Shown here: positions 9,086-17,661 of the stretch, one piece after another
Layout: every line of letters begins with the position of its first letter
Position numbering within the stretch: position 1 is the first letter of the stretch
Source: an uncultured Acidiphilium sp.
GTDB lineage: Bacteria; Bacillota; Clostridia; Christensenellales; Borkfalkiaceae
Length of the DNA: 64,000 bases
NCBI GenBank assembly: GCA_902495325.1
Contig: CABUWK010000010.1
Span: 1-64,000 of the forward strand
Direction of reading: 5' to 3'
Translations under genes and position numbers: made by a program
Notes under the pieces: model-generated
Seen by the model: the letters and a program-made list of their open reading frames with translations, nothing else
What the model was told of the DNA's origin: nothing
Database searches by the model: none

Positions 9086-9622
9086 TCAGGCATATGCGGG
9101 AAGGATTCCCCTTCCCGCAAGTTTCAAAGCCGAAGTTTTGCTTGATTTTCTTCTGCAGAAAATGTAGATCTTTTCCTCTTTGTTGGATCCGTCCGTCGAG
9201 CGGATGGTCACCGTGATGGATGACTGCGGATCGAGGAATATAACGGAAGCCTTGTCTTTCAGAAAGATCCAGTCTTCCCCGGCAAGCGTTTCGTCGTAAA
9301 TAAAGCTCACCTTTTTGTTGTTGGCGTTTTCCGGATACACGTGGTATTGAAGAACCACGGTGTTCGGGTTGGAACCGATATTTTCCTTCGTGTAAGGCTC
9401 GCCGGAATCGTCGTATTCGAAGGAGAAGAACTTCATTCCGTCCCTCTCGTTCTTATAGCCGATCTGCCCGCCGTTTTCCGACTGAAGATAAAGGTTATCG
9501 CATCTGATTTCGGAAACATAAGTATTGCCGTCGAATATGGAGATCTCGAGCCCGAAAAAGTTTACGATCACGATCGAAGCGACATAAACGAGAAAGATCG
9601 CGATAACTACCGTTTTTTTCAT
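9086..9622 (-). CDS. Membrane-anchored extracytoplasmic protein, unknown function
   Basis: A 178-residue protein with one N-terminal hydrophobic helix (about 3-25, MKKTVVIAIFLVYVASIVIV) and no lipobox, then a soluble beta-rich part with an Ig-like flavour (VVLQYHVYPENANNKKVSF, SSITVTIRSTDG). Probably N-terminally anchored and exposed outside. It starts 1 nt after the permease gene and precedes the lipoprotein gene by 64 nt, so it belongs to the same transport operon. No family recognised. Confidence 0.75.
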   Translation of the reverse strand: MKKTVVIAIFLVYVASIVIVNFFGLEISIFDGNTYVSEIRCDNLYLQSENGGQIGYKNERDGMKFFSFEYDDSGEPYTKENIGSNPNTVVLQYHVYPENANNKKVSFIYDETLAGEDWIFLKDKASVIFLDPQSSITVTIRSTDGSNKEEKIYIFCRRKSSKTSALKLAGRGILPAYA

Positions 9623-9623
9623 A

Positions 9624-11342
9624 TCAGCTTCTCTCCTTATAGAATACTTTCGTTTTCAGCGCAAAGGAAAGAATTTTGACGATCGCCAGCGCGACGGAAA
9701 AAATCGTAAGTTTGATCCATGCGCCGAGAGGACCTTCCATGGAAAGGAAGATCACCGCGACCGCCGCGATCGCCGAGATCACGAATGCCAGCAGCGCGGA
9801 CTTGTTCTCGTTCGGGTTGTTCGACTGTTCGCTGAACGTGGCATAGATCTCCGTCTGCGGATTCATGATATCCATTTCCGCGCTTTGGAAAATATGAAAC
9901 ACGGCAAGGGCGGACAACGTGACGAATACGAGAACGTTCACCCCGCCGAACGAAGTGAAACGGGAATAAGCAATCACCGTGACCGCCGTTCCCAACCCCG
10001 TTACGGCGAGATTGCCGACGAGTTTTGCCAGCAGCAAGGGAGCGTAATCGGTCGGCTGAACTTTATTGAGGTAGCCGGCGGATCCGTCGCGGCTGTATAC
10101 GCTTGCCATGGAAATATTCGCGGAAAGAGAGATCAGAAGCATGACGAGAACGTTAAACCCGACCGTCATCTGCGTGCCGAGATAGCGGGTGTTCATTGCC
10201 GAATACAGTTTATTCAGCAGGATCACCGCGACGGGCTGAACGATCACCGTTACCGCAAACAAGCTCAGCAGGGAGTTATCGCGGAAACCGATCGCGATCT
10301 CCTTTCTGACAGCCGAGCGGAAAGCCCCTCTCTGCTTGTTCGCAAGTTTTTCGGGATGCAGTTTCTTGGTGTATTCGAAGGGTTTCGACGCCATTTTGTA
10401 AAACAGCGGACCGGACAGAAGAAGACACGCCGCCACCGCCACGACGATTATTCCCGCAAGCGCCGCAAAATATACAAGCGTTCTTAAGGAAAACAGTTTC
10501 TGCGTAAGCCCGACCGTCCTCCCGACGATCAGCTGCGTAAGCGCGTGAAAAGGAGCGCAGACCTTCGTGAACCCGTTCAGGAAATCCTGGATCTTCCAGT
10601 ACGTCGTACCCCAGGTCGCCACGAGATCGATGTTCTCGGGAATCTTCGCGATGAGTTTTAAAACGGCGAATACAAGGATCCCGACGCCCGCGAGCGAAAG
10701 CGCGTATTGCAACGGTCTTACCTTTCTCAGAAGGATCGTGACGAAAAGAGCGGGAATGGACAAAAGCGCAGAGATCAGCACCGGAAGAAGAGAGACGAAC
10801 AGAAAGAGAAACAACACCCACGGGTAATAGAAAAACGAAATGCCCTTCGATATTCCGTAAGCAAAGAAGAACGGGATAAGAAAAAGAACGTTTTTCCTCA
10901 GTTCGTACAGATAGAACACGGCGATCTTGGAAAGAAAGATCAGAGAAGGTCTCGCGGGAAAAGTCAGAAGAACCAGATTGTCCCGCGAGAAATAAAGAGC
11001 CTTCACGAGACTGACCGTGCTTGAAACCACGGACAGAAGGAACATGAACGTAAACACGACCGTGACCACGGAAACGGGCACGTCATTCACGAGGGAAAAC
11101 ACGCCGAACAGTTTCGCAAAGTAAAACAAAAGGAAACAGACCGCCGTGACCGCGGCAAATTCGAGCAGAAAATATATGATTTTAAAGAGGGTTTTGCGAA
11201 AATTCCCGACGTAACTCAAATCGATTTTTTCTTTAAGCTGCATCATCGTGAGCGTTTTCAGAATGAAAAACGACTCTCTGAAGGAATTTTCTTTCCCTCC
11301 CGGAAGGGACCGCCCTTCCGAACGTCTCTCTCCGTCAGTCAT
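9624..11342 (-). CDS. ABC transporter permease (ABC-2-like)
   Basis: A 572-residue integral membrane protein with about a dozen hydrophobic segments and no nucleotide-binding site. Segments such as ARPSLIFLSKIAVFYLYELRKNVLFLIPFFFAYGISKG and a cytosolic loop before FRSAVRKEIAIGFRDNSLL resemble large Firmicutes ABC-2-type exporter permeases. The ATG overlaps the stop of the upstream ATPase-fusion gene by 8 nt, so the two are translationally coupled and almost certainly form one transporter. A start at the tandem ATGs about 33 codons in is possible. Substrate unknown. Confidence 0.8.
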   Translation of the reverse strand: MTDGERRSEGRSLPGGKENSFRESFFILKTLTMMQLKEKIDLSYVGNFRKTLFKIIYFLLEFAAVTAVCFLLFYFAKLFGVFSLVNDVPVSVVTVVFTFMFLLSVVSSTVSLVKALYFSRDNLVLLTFPARPSLIFLSKIAVFYLYELRKNVLFLIPFFFAYGISKGISFFYYPWVLFLFLFVSLLPVLISALLSIPALFVTILLRKVRPLQYALSLAGVGILVFAVLKLIAKIPENIDLVATWGTTYWKIQDFLNGFTKVCAPFHALTQLIVGRTVGLTQKLFSLRTLVYFAALAGIIVVAVAACLLLSGPLFYKMASKPFEYTKKLHPEKLANKQRGAFRSAVRKEIAIGFRDNSLLSLFAVTVIVQPVAVILLNKLYSAMNTRYLGTQMTVGFNVLVMLLISLSANISMASVYSRDGSAGYLNKVQPTDYAPLLLAKLVGNLAVTGLGTAVTVIAYSRFTSFGGVNVLVFVTLSALAVFHIFQSAEMDIMNPQTEIYATFSEQSNNPNENKSALLAFVISAIAAVAVIFLSMEGPLGAWIKLTIFSVALAIVKILSFALKTKVFYKERS

Positions 11343-13536
11343 GTTTCGTTTCCCCGATCATGCGCATGTAGAAATCTTCGAGCGGTTCGCCCGACTGCTC
11401 GATTTCCTTCACGCTTTTTTCGCAGAGCACCGTCCCTTTTTTGATGATGGCAATGCGGTCGCAGATCCGTTCCACCACGTCGATGATATGGCTGGAGAAG
11501 AATACGATATTTCCTTCTTCCGCATGTTTTTTCATGCACTCCTTCACCTGGAAAATACTTTCGGGATCGAGACCGGTGAGCGGCTCGTCCAGGATCCAGA
11601 GTTTCGGATTGTGCACAAGGGCGGACATGATGGTGATCTTCTGTTTCATGCCGTGACTGTAAGTCCGGATCTGATTGTCGAAAGCGTTCGTCAGATAAAA
11701 CCGCTCCACATATTCGTTGATCCGTTTCGTGCGGTCTTCTTCGGAAACGTGATAGAGATCGGCAATGTAATTGACGTATTCTCTCCCCGTCAGGTTTTCG
11801 TAAAGGGCGTAGTGATCGGGCACGAATCCCGTTTGCAATTTCGCGCCGACGGGCTGCTTTTCCACGTCGTATCCGCAAACTTCGATCTCGCCGCTCGTGA
11901 TCGTCTGGATCCCTACGATGCTTTTGATGATCGTGCTTTTTCCCGCGCCGTTCGGTCCCAGAAACCCGAAGATCGTTCCGCCCTCGATTTCGAGATTGGC
12001 GTCGCGCACGGCGTAAACGTCGCTCGTGGCGTATTTTTTCGAAAAGTTTCTTAAAACAAGTTTGTCCGCTCCCGCGGGGTTGACCGGTTGATCCATACTT
12101 CTGCCTGCCATGCGGACCTCGAGCGCAAGCCTGTCCGCCTTGATTTTTTTATTTCGCTCTCCCATTTCGAGATAGAGATCCCCAACCTGGAAGAATTGTT
12201 CGTATAAAAACCACATCGCCAGGGCGAGCAGTACATACACGAAGAAAAACACCGTCTGATACACGGGATAAAAGGTAAAGTTAAGACCGTTCAGGCGGAA
12301 CGACCATACCGCGTTTCTCAGATTCTCCGCCCACTTGCCGAGTTTTGCCGCAATATAGTCGCTGTTCAGAAAGAAGAAATCCACCGAGCCGTAATTGGAA
12401 AACCAGGCGTTGACGAACAGGATGAGCAGGAAATACACGGCAAACGCCACAAGCGAATAGATAAACTGCCGCATTTTCGGGCGGGGGTAAATACGCAGGG
12501 CGATGAGAAGCACCGGCATGAAAAACGCGCAGAAATGGTTGATCCAGAAATTGACGCATTCGGGAGAGATCGCATTGACGGTATCCGAATAATTCGGCAT
12601 CAGCATAGCGAAAAAAGCCCCCAATACGTTGATAAACAGCGTAAAATAGTACAGCTTGTCCCATTTGAACATCAAACAAAGGGGCACGATGAACATCGCC
12701 GTATTGCAGAGATGCAACGGCCATGCCGTCACGCGGACGAAGGTAGACAAGGTGTATTTATAACAATAACTCGTAAGCGCGGCAAGGGAAAGATAAAGCA
12801 GCGCGAAGCGTTTCTGCTCGAATTCTTTTTTCCGGAGCAGAAAGTAAAACGCGACCGGAAGAAGGATCGCCGCATAAACGAACAGGCGGTGAATGAGGGA
12901 AAAATCCTTGATCTTCACCGATTCGGGCACGTTGCCGAAAAACGCGCGGGGAACGCACGCCGGAACGGACGCGAGAAACATCGCGACACCGGCGCAAAGC
13001 CCTGTGAGAAACTCTTTTTTCGAAAAGATCGTTTTCGGGTTTTTCTTCCATACGGAAAGACACATCGAAAGCCCGGCGCCGATCTCGAAGGCATGGATGA
13101 GTTCTCTGACCGAAAAGGAAGACAATACCCCCTTTCCTTCCAGCGCCACCGCAGTGAGAGGCAGGGTGCACAGGCGGATCAGAAATACGGGCGTTGCATA
13201 ATATTTCACGAGCCCGTTCACGCATTTCACGCTCTCGTTAAAATAGGGAGACATCACGAGAAGGGTCACCGCGGAATACCCCGCCCACAGCACGAGAAGG
13301 GAAAGGACCACGAGCGCCTGACCGTCGTAACCGAAAGGGGAATAAACGTTCAGACCGATCGTCCGCTCGATCGCGTCGTCTCCGAGAAGATAGCGAAAAA
13401 AGAATAAAGCAAACAGTATCGACGAAAAAATCATCGATACGCGCTTGCTTCCTTTCGTTATTTTATTTAAATACAAATCGGCAAAGAAAAATGCCGCAGC
13501 CGACAAAATTCCCGCCCCGATATAGATAAACGCCAT
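11335..13536 (-). CDS. YwaF-like membrane domain fused to an ABC transporter ATPase
   Basis: About 733 residues in one uninterrupted frame. The first roughly 450 residues are a multi-pass membrane region containing a TMEM164/YwaF (TIGR02206-type) signature, AWPLHLCNTAMFIVPLCLM, followed by INHFCAFFMPVLL. The last roughly 240 residues are an ABC ATPase with Walker A GPNGAGKST, a degenerate signature YSHGMKQKI, Walker B LWILDEP and the switch histidine in FFSSHI. The chosen ATG has GGGGTG 6 nt upstream; GTG (3 codons earlier) and TTG (9 codons earlier) are alternatives. First gene of a four-gene operon. I do not know of such a fusion as a characterised protein. Confidence 0.85.
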   Translation of the reverse strand: MAFIYIGAGILSAAAFFFADLYLNKITKGSKRVSMIFSSILFALFFFRYLLGDDAIERTIGLNVYSPFGYDGQALVVLSLLVLWAGYSAVTLLVMSPYFNESVKCVNGLVKYYATPVFLIRLCTLPLTAVALEGKGVLSSFSVRELIHAFEIGAGLSMCLSVWKKNPKTIFSKKEFLTGLCAGVAMFLASVPACVPRAFFGNVPESVKIKDFSLIHRLFVYAAILLPVAFYFLLRKKEFEQKRFALLYLSLAALTSYCYKYTLSTFVRVTAWPLHLCNTAMFIVPLCLMFKWDKLYYFTLFINVLGAFFAMLMPNYSDTVNAISPECVNFWINHFCAFFMPVLLIALRIYPRPKMRQFIYSLVAFAVYFLLILFVNAWFSNYGSVDFFFLNSDYIAAKLGKWAENLRNAVWSFRLNGLNFTFYPVYQTVFFFVYVLLALAMWFLYEQFFQVGDLYLEMGERNKKIKADRLALEVRMAGRSMDQPVNPAGADKLVLRNFSKKYATSDVYAVRDANLEIEGGTIFGFLGPNGAGKSTIIKSIVGIQTITSGEIEVCGYDVEKQPVGAKLQTGFVPDHYALYENLTGREYVNYIADLYHVSEEDRTKRINEYVERFYLTNAFDNQIRTYSHGMKQKITIMSALVHNPKLWILDEPLTGLDPESIFQVKECMKKHAEEGNIVFFSSHIIDVVERICDRIAIIKKGTVLCEKSVKEIEQSGEPLEDFYMRMIGETKHD

Positions 13537-13607
13537 CCGACGCACCCCGAACTTCTCCGCCAAATGCGGGTACTTTCAGCAAAATCTCCCCTTATACCGT
13601 TACGGCG

Positions 13608-13627
13608 ATAAGTTAACTATAAGTTAA
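13608..13627 (-). promoter_or_regulatory. Candidate operator: direct repeat at the export-operon start site
   Basis: ATAAGTTAA occurs twice, 11 bp apart (13608-13616 and 13619-13627), immediately downstream of the -10 box. One helical turn of spacing at a transcription start is typical of a repressor site. No regulator gene is adjacent. Confidence 0.4.
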
Positions 13628-13655
13628 TTATATCACATAAGGGAATATCTGTCAA
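13627..13655 (-). promoter_or_regulatory. Consensus SigA promoter of the export operon
   Basis: TTGACA and TATAAT, both perfect, with a 17-nt spacer; it ends about 90 nt upstream of the fusion gene start. Confidence 0.92.
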
Positions 13656-13680
13656 TACTTTTTCCTTCTTTTCTCGTTTT

Positions 13681-13746
13681 CGGAGCATTCCGGCGCATTT
13701 TCGGCGCGTTTCCGGGCATTTTTCGGATCGCTTCGGGGCGTTTTTT
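13681..13746. repeat. Degenerate tandem repeat of about 11 bp
   Basis: Roughly six imperfect copies of CGGNGCATTTT-like units lie end to end between the ddl stop and the export-operon promoter. No coding potential supported. Confidence 0.45.
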
Positions 13747-13784
13747 GTCAAAAATCGGTTATTTAATCGACTTATCTCCCTCTT

Positions 13785-14900
13785 TCAGCCATCCGGTCTC
13801 CCCTTTTTCAGACACGCGCCGCCGAAAAGATTTCCGGAAGAATATGTAAACTCGCTCGATTTATAGTCTTCGTGATCGGCGATCCCCGTTTTCACGATCT
13901 CCGCAAGCATATCGGGGAATTCTTCCGTGGAACGGCAGAAGAGATAATAAGCGAGAGATCCCGGAACGGTGTTGATCTCGTTCACGTAGATCTTATCGCC
14001 GTCAAGCAGAAAGTCCACGCGGATCACGCCGACGAAACCGAGCTTACGGTATACGTATTTCGTGGTTTCGCGGATGCGGTAAGACAGCCTTTCGTCGATC
14101 TCCGCGGGAAATTTCTTTCTTCCCTCTCCTTCGTATTTGTCTCCGAAGGTCAGAATATCGTGCGCGGTGAAGGGTTCTTCGCATTCGGAAACGACAATTC
14201 CTTTCCCGCTTTTGTAAGCGGCACAGTTGATCTCGCGGAATTTTTCGAGCGCCTGTTCCGCGATCGCCTTTCCGTCGTAACGGAAGGCTTCCGCAAGCGC
14301 GGCGGGAAGATCTTCCCTTTTCTTCACCACGGTAATGCCGATGCTGCTGCCGAGACACGCCGGTTTTACGATCAGCGGAAACCCGAGTTTCTGCACGATC
14401 ATCTTTTCCGCAAGTTCTCTCTTTTCGAAATAGTTTTCCCGATCGATCTTCACATACGGGAGATAACTCACGTCGAGCCCGGCGAGGATCAGTTTGGAAT
14501 AATATTTATCCATGCACACCGCCGACGGGCAGACGGACGGCGAAGCGAGGGGAATATCGGACATTCTGAGCACACCCGCAAGCGTTCCGTCCTCGCCGTT
14601 TAAGCCGTGCATGCAGTTGAGAGCGCACGCGACTTCCGTTTTCTTTCCCCGTCTCTTCACTTCGTAAAGACACCTCTCCCCCGCGATCAGGCAGACCCGT
14701 TTCACTTTCTTTTCGTCAAACTTCCGGTAAAACCCGACGTCCGTCAACTTCTCGCCCGTAAACCATTTTCCCTCGCGGTTCACGTAAACGGGAATGCCGC
14801 GGTAGGGCGGTCTCAGACTGTTTACCGTCATCACGCCGGTGATCACGGAAATATCGTGCTCGCAGGAAACCCCGCCGAAAAATACAAGTACGTTTTCCAT
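13785..14900 (-). CDS. ddl: D-alanine--D-alanine ligase
   Basis: ATP-grasp ligase making the D-Ala-D-Ala dipeptide for peptidoglycan. Motifs: the N-terminal FFGGVSCEHDIS, HGLNGEDGTLAG, the glycine-rich VKPACLGSSIGI loop and the metal/ATP site VDFLLDGDKIYVNEINTVPGS. About 371 residues, normal for the family. The start is the ATG with a strong GAGGAGG site 5 nt upstream; a longer in-frame extension lacks one. Last gene of the FMN-riboswitch operon, 63 nt after murF, which consumes its product. Confidence 0.95.
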   Translation of the reverse strand: MENVLVFFGGVSCEHDISVITGVMTVNSLRPPYRGIPVYVNREGKWFTGEKLTDVGFYRKFDEKKVKRVCLIAGERCLYEVKRRGKKTEVACALNCMHGLNGEDGTLAGVLRMSDIPLASPSVCPSAVCMDKYYSKLILAGLDVSYLPYVKIDRENYFEKRELAEKMIVQKLGFPLIVKPACLGSSIGITVVKKREDLPAALAEAFRYDGKAIAEQALEKFREINCAAYKSGKGIVVSECEEPFTAHDILTFGDKYEGEGRKKFPAEIDERLSYRIRETTKYVYRKLGFVGVIRVDFLLDGDKIYVNEINTVPGSLAYYLFCRSTEEFPDMLAEIVKTGIADHEDYKSSEFTYSSGNLFGGACLKKGRPDG

Positions 14901-14963
14901 ATTTTCCTCCTCAGGCTCAGCATTTGCCGTCTTTTTTTCGTTCTCCGGGATCCGCAACGGTTT

Positions 14964-16514
14964 TCAGAACACGTCGGGAAAATCGTTCAGAAAGAGAACG
15001 ACGTCTCCCCGCTTTGTCTTTCCTTCGAGAAACTTTTTCGCCTTTTCCCGCGAGCGTACCCGAACCGTTTCGCACCGACCGCCCGCGCCCCGCACGATCG
15101 AGCCGCCGTTTTTTCCGATCGCCACGATCGTATCCGCATGTACGGCGAGAACCCGCCCCGCGTTTTCGTTGTACATCCTGCGGAATTTCCCGAGTTCCGC
15201 AAGTCCCGGCGTAACGACGATCTTTCTGCCCGGAAACCGATCGAGAAATTCCGCCGCGGCGACGATCCCTTCCGGATTGGCGTTATAGCCGTCGTCCGCG
15301 ATCGTAACGCCGCCCGGGGTGACGGATACGGCAAGCCGGTGTTCCACCGGTTTCAGCCGGCATGCCGCCGAAGCGATCTTCTCCCGGGGGACGCCGAGTT
15401 TTCTGGCGACGGCTGCGGCAAGGCAGATATCCGTTGCGGAAAATTTACCGACGAGAGAATTTTCGATCGGATATCTCTTGCCTTCCATCCATAAATCGAA
15501 AGAAGAGCCTCTCTCTCCCTGCCTGAAATTTTCCGCTTTTACCCCTTCTCTTTCCCCGCCGAAGCCGACGGAAATCTTTTCGCACGGAGCGGCAGCGTAA
15601 AGAGGCGCAAGCAAGGGCGAATCGGCGGAAAAAACGGCAAAACCCTTTTCCCCGACGGCGCGGACGAGTTCGTACTTCGTTCGCGCGATCTCATCCGCCG
15701 ACCCGAACGTTTCGAGGTGCTGCCCCGTTACCGCCGTAAGCACCGCAATCGAAGGGGAAACCATGTCACACAGCTCCGCGATGTCTCCCCGTCTTCTCGC
15801 ACCCATTTCGACGAGAAAAACTTCCGTGCCGCCGCAAAGTTTTTCCGCCGCGCGACAGACCCCGAGCGGCGTATTGAACGATTTCGGCGTGGCAAGCACG
15901 TCGAACGATCCCGAGAGCATTTTGTTCAGATAATTTTTTACCGAAGTCTTTCCGCAGCTTCCCGTGATCCCCACGCGGATCAGTCCCGGATGCTCTGCCA
16001 GCTTTTGTTTGCACTTTTCCTTCGCCTGCCGATATTTCGCCCGGTCGTAACCGAGCCACGGCAACGCACCCGAAAGCGGAACCGCGGGGGAAAGGCTCAC
16101 GAGCAGAAACCCGACGACGGGAGAAAAGACAAAACCGCCGAGAATCGCTCCCGAAACAACGAAAATCGCCGTACCCGTAATAAAAACCCGCTTCATCCTC
16201 GTGGTGAACGAAATCTTTACGACCGGTTTGTCGACAACGCCGATACACGCCGACACCAAAGCGAAAGAAAGAAGCGGCACATAGCCAACCGCCCGTTTTC
16301 CCGCCGTAAAATAAACCGATACGCCGTAGAGCAAACCGACGCAAAACAGTGCGATAATCCGCCCCGGGACGCATATTATAAGTTTTCGTATGTATTCCCG
16401 TCCGCGGTAGGACGTCTGCTGAAACACGGCAAAAAACTTATTTGTGAGAAAGAAAGACGAGCAAAGAGCCGTAATAAGCCCGAACGACATTCCGCAAACC
16501 GAAAACCCTGTCAT
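14964..16514 (-). CDS. murF: MurF-type ligase with an N-terminal membrane domain
   Basis: Adds D-Ala-D-Ala to the UDP-MurNAc-tripeptide. From about residue 175 it has the Mur ligase core: ATP loop GITGSCGKTS, the EMGARRRGDIAEL motif, TAVTGQHLETFGS, DDGYNANP and the C-terminal TPGLAELG. The first roughly 150 residues are unusual: instead of the soluble UDP-binding N domain there are about five hydrophobic segments with charged loops (KRVFITGTAIFVVSGAILGG and others). The protein is therefore probably tethered to the membrane. The ATG overlaps the upstream hydrolase stop by 4 nt (ATGA). ddl follows. The substrate assignment rests on the core domain and the neighbour. Confidence 0.85.
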   Translation of the reverse strand: MTGFSVCGMSFGLITALCSSFFLTNKFFAVFQQTSYRGREYIRKLIICVPGRIIALFCVGLLYGVSVYFTAGKRAVGYVPLLSFALVSACIGVVDKPVVKISFTTRMKRVFITGTAIFVVSGAILGGFVFSPVVGFLLVSLSPAVPLSGALPWLGYDRAKYRQAKEKCKQKLAEHPGLIRVGITGSCGKTSVKNYLNKMLSGSFDVLATPKSFNTPLGVCRAAEKLCGGTEVFLVEMGARRRGDIAELCDMVSPSIAVLTAVTGQHLETFGSADEIARTKYELVRAVGEKGFAVFSADSPLLAPLYAAAPCEKISVGFGGEREGVKAENFRQGERGSSFDLWMEGKRYPIENSLVGKFSATDICLAAAVARKLGVPREKIASAACRLKPVEHRLAVSVTPGGVTIADDGYNANPEGIVAAAEFLDRFPGRKIVVTPGLAELGKFRRMYNENAGRVLAVHADTIVAIGKNGGSIVRGAGGRCETVRVRSREKAKKFLEGKTKRGDVVLFLNDFPDVF

Positions 16515-17233
16515 TTTCCCTCCAGCAAAAACTTAAGCACCGCGCCGTTGAAGCGATCCGGCTTTTCCGAAAAGCAAAAATGCCCCGAGTCCGGCAGAAC
16601 GACGAGTTTTCCGCATTTTACGGTTTTCTTCATTCGTTTCGCCTGACCAAGGGGCGTTTCTCTATCGTTTTTACCGAACACAAGGAGCGTCGGTATTTGT
16701 ATTTTTGCATATTCCCCGTCGAGCGTTTCGTTCACGACGGAAAGAAAGCTCTTTTGCATTACGGGGGAAAGCCCGCGGTAATCCGCCGAATAAAACCCGA
16801 TCAGTTTTTCTTTCGGAAGAATATGGGACAACAGCCGGAAAGTTCCTTTTTTCGCTTTCAGAAAAAGGCTTCTGTTTTTCATGCCGGCGGCGCCGGTCAA
16901 AACGAGTTTCGTAATTCTCTTTTCCCCGCGGGAAAGAAGCCGCACCGCCACCCGCGCGCCGAAAGAATGGGCGAGAACGTAAACGGTATCCGAGCCGATC
17001 TCGTCCAGCACGCGGGAGATCTCGTCGGCATAATCGTCGAGCGTATAAGGGCGGGACATCGGAACGTTCTCCCCGAACCCCGTCATATCCGGGGCAATCA
17101 CTTTGTAAAACCTGGCGAAAAATCCGATCTGAAAGGCAAAAGTTTCTTTGGATGCGAGATAGCCGTGCAGAAAGAGAAAAGGGATCCCTTCCCCCTGCAC
17201 GACGGCGGGCAAACCCGCTATGAATGTTTTCAG
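16511..17233 (-). CDS. Alpha/beta hydrolase
   Basis: About 240 residues with the serine-hydrolase fold: oxyanion strand FLFLHGYLASKETF, nucleophile elbow AHSFGARVA, acid in FGKNDRETP and histidine in DSGHFCF. Substrate unknown. The start is a puzzle: the only ATG/GTG/TTG choices are a GTG 90 nt upstream inside rimI, whose added residues look like out-of-frame rimI sequence, or downstream codons. A CTG overlapping the rimI stop as CTGA, with GGAG 8 nt upstream, fits the 4-nt overlaps of the rest of the operon and is used here. It lies between rimI and murF. Confidence 0.8.
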   Translation of the reverse strand: MKTFIAGLPAVVQGEGIPFLFLHGYLASKETFAFQIGFFARFYKVIAPDMTGFGENVPMSRPYTLDDYADEISRVLDEIGSDTVYVLAHSFGARVAVRLLSRGEKRITKLVLTGAAGMKNRSLFLKAKKGTFRLLSHILPKEKLIGFYSADYRGLSPVMQKSFLSVVNETLDGEYAKIQIPTLLVFGKNDRETPLGQAKRMKKTVKCGKLVVLPDSGHFCFSEKPDRFNGAVLKFLLEGK

Positions 17234-17661
17234 AATTTCTTCTCCATAATCAAAGCGTCTTCCGTATTCTGATAATATCTTTCGCGTACGGCAAGAAAGG
17301 TATAACCGTTTTTCCGATAGCACGCCTGCGCGCCTTCGTTGCTCTTTCTCACCTCGAGAAGCATTCTGTTCACGCCGAGTCCGGCAAGCGCATTTTCCGC
17401 CGAGGAAAGAAGAGCGGACGCAACGCCTTTGCGGCGGAACGCTTCGCTTACGGCGATCATGGTAATTTCGGCTTCATCGAGACAATACGTGGTGCCGATA
17501 TACCCCGCGATCTCCCCCTTTTCCTCACAGATAAGCCCGAGGAACCGCCCGGAAAGAAATGTTTCCGAAAGCATTTCCACATTCCACGGGTCGGGGAAAT
17601 ACTTCTCTTCCAGCCGCGATACCGGAAGATTATCCCGAAATTCCCAACGACGGATCTTCAC
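17230..17661 (-). CDS. rimI: Ribosomal protein S18-alanine N-acetyltransferase
   Basis: GNAT-fold acetyltransferase of 143 residues. It shows the acetyl-CoA motif VSEAFRRKGVASALL, the preceding strand EITMIAV and the C-terminal YRKNGYTFLAVRERYYQNTEDALIMEK typical of RimI, which in Firmicutes travels with tsaB and tsaE. It overlaps tsaB by 4 nt (ATGA). The usual substrate is the N-terminal alanine of S18; broader activity is possible. Confidence 0.92.
   Translation of the reverse strand: MKIRRWEFRDNLPVSRLEEKYFPDPWNVEMLSETFLSGRFLGLICEEKGEIAGYIGTTYCLDEAEITMIAVSEAFRRKGVASALLSSAENALAGLGVNRMLLEVRKSNEGAQACYRKNGYTFLAVRERYYQNTEDALIMEKKF

Noticed and set aside
6706..9216. An 836-residue open frame on the plus strand opposite the Ig-like lipoprotein
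   Set aside because: It is the antisense of a gene with a clear lipoprotein signal and operon context, is rich in arginine and histidine, and has no ribosome site. Similar long antisense frames opposite rny, dxs, pepT, nadD, cpsB and others were left out for the same reason.
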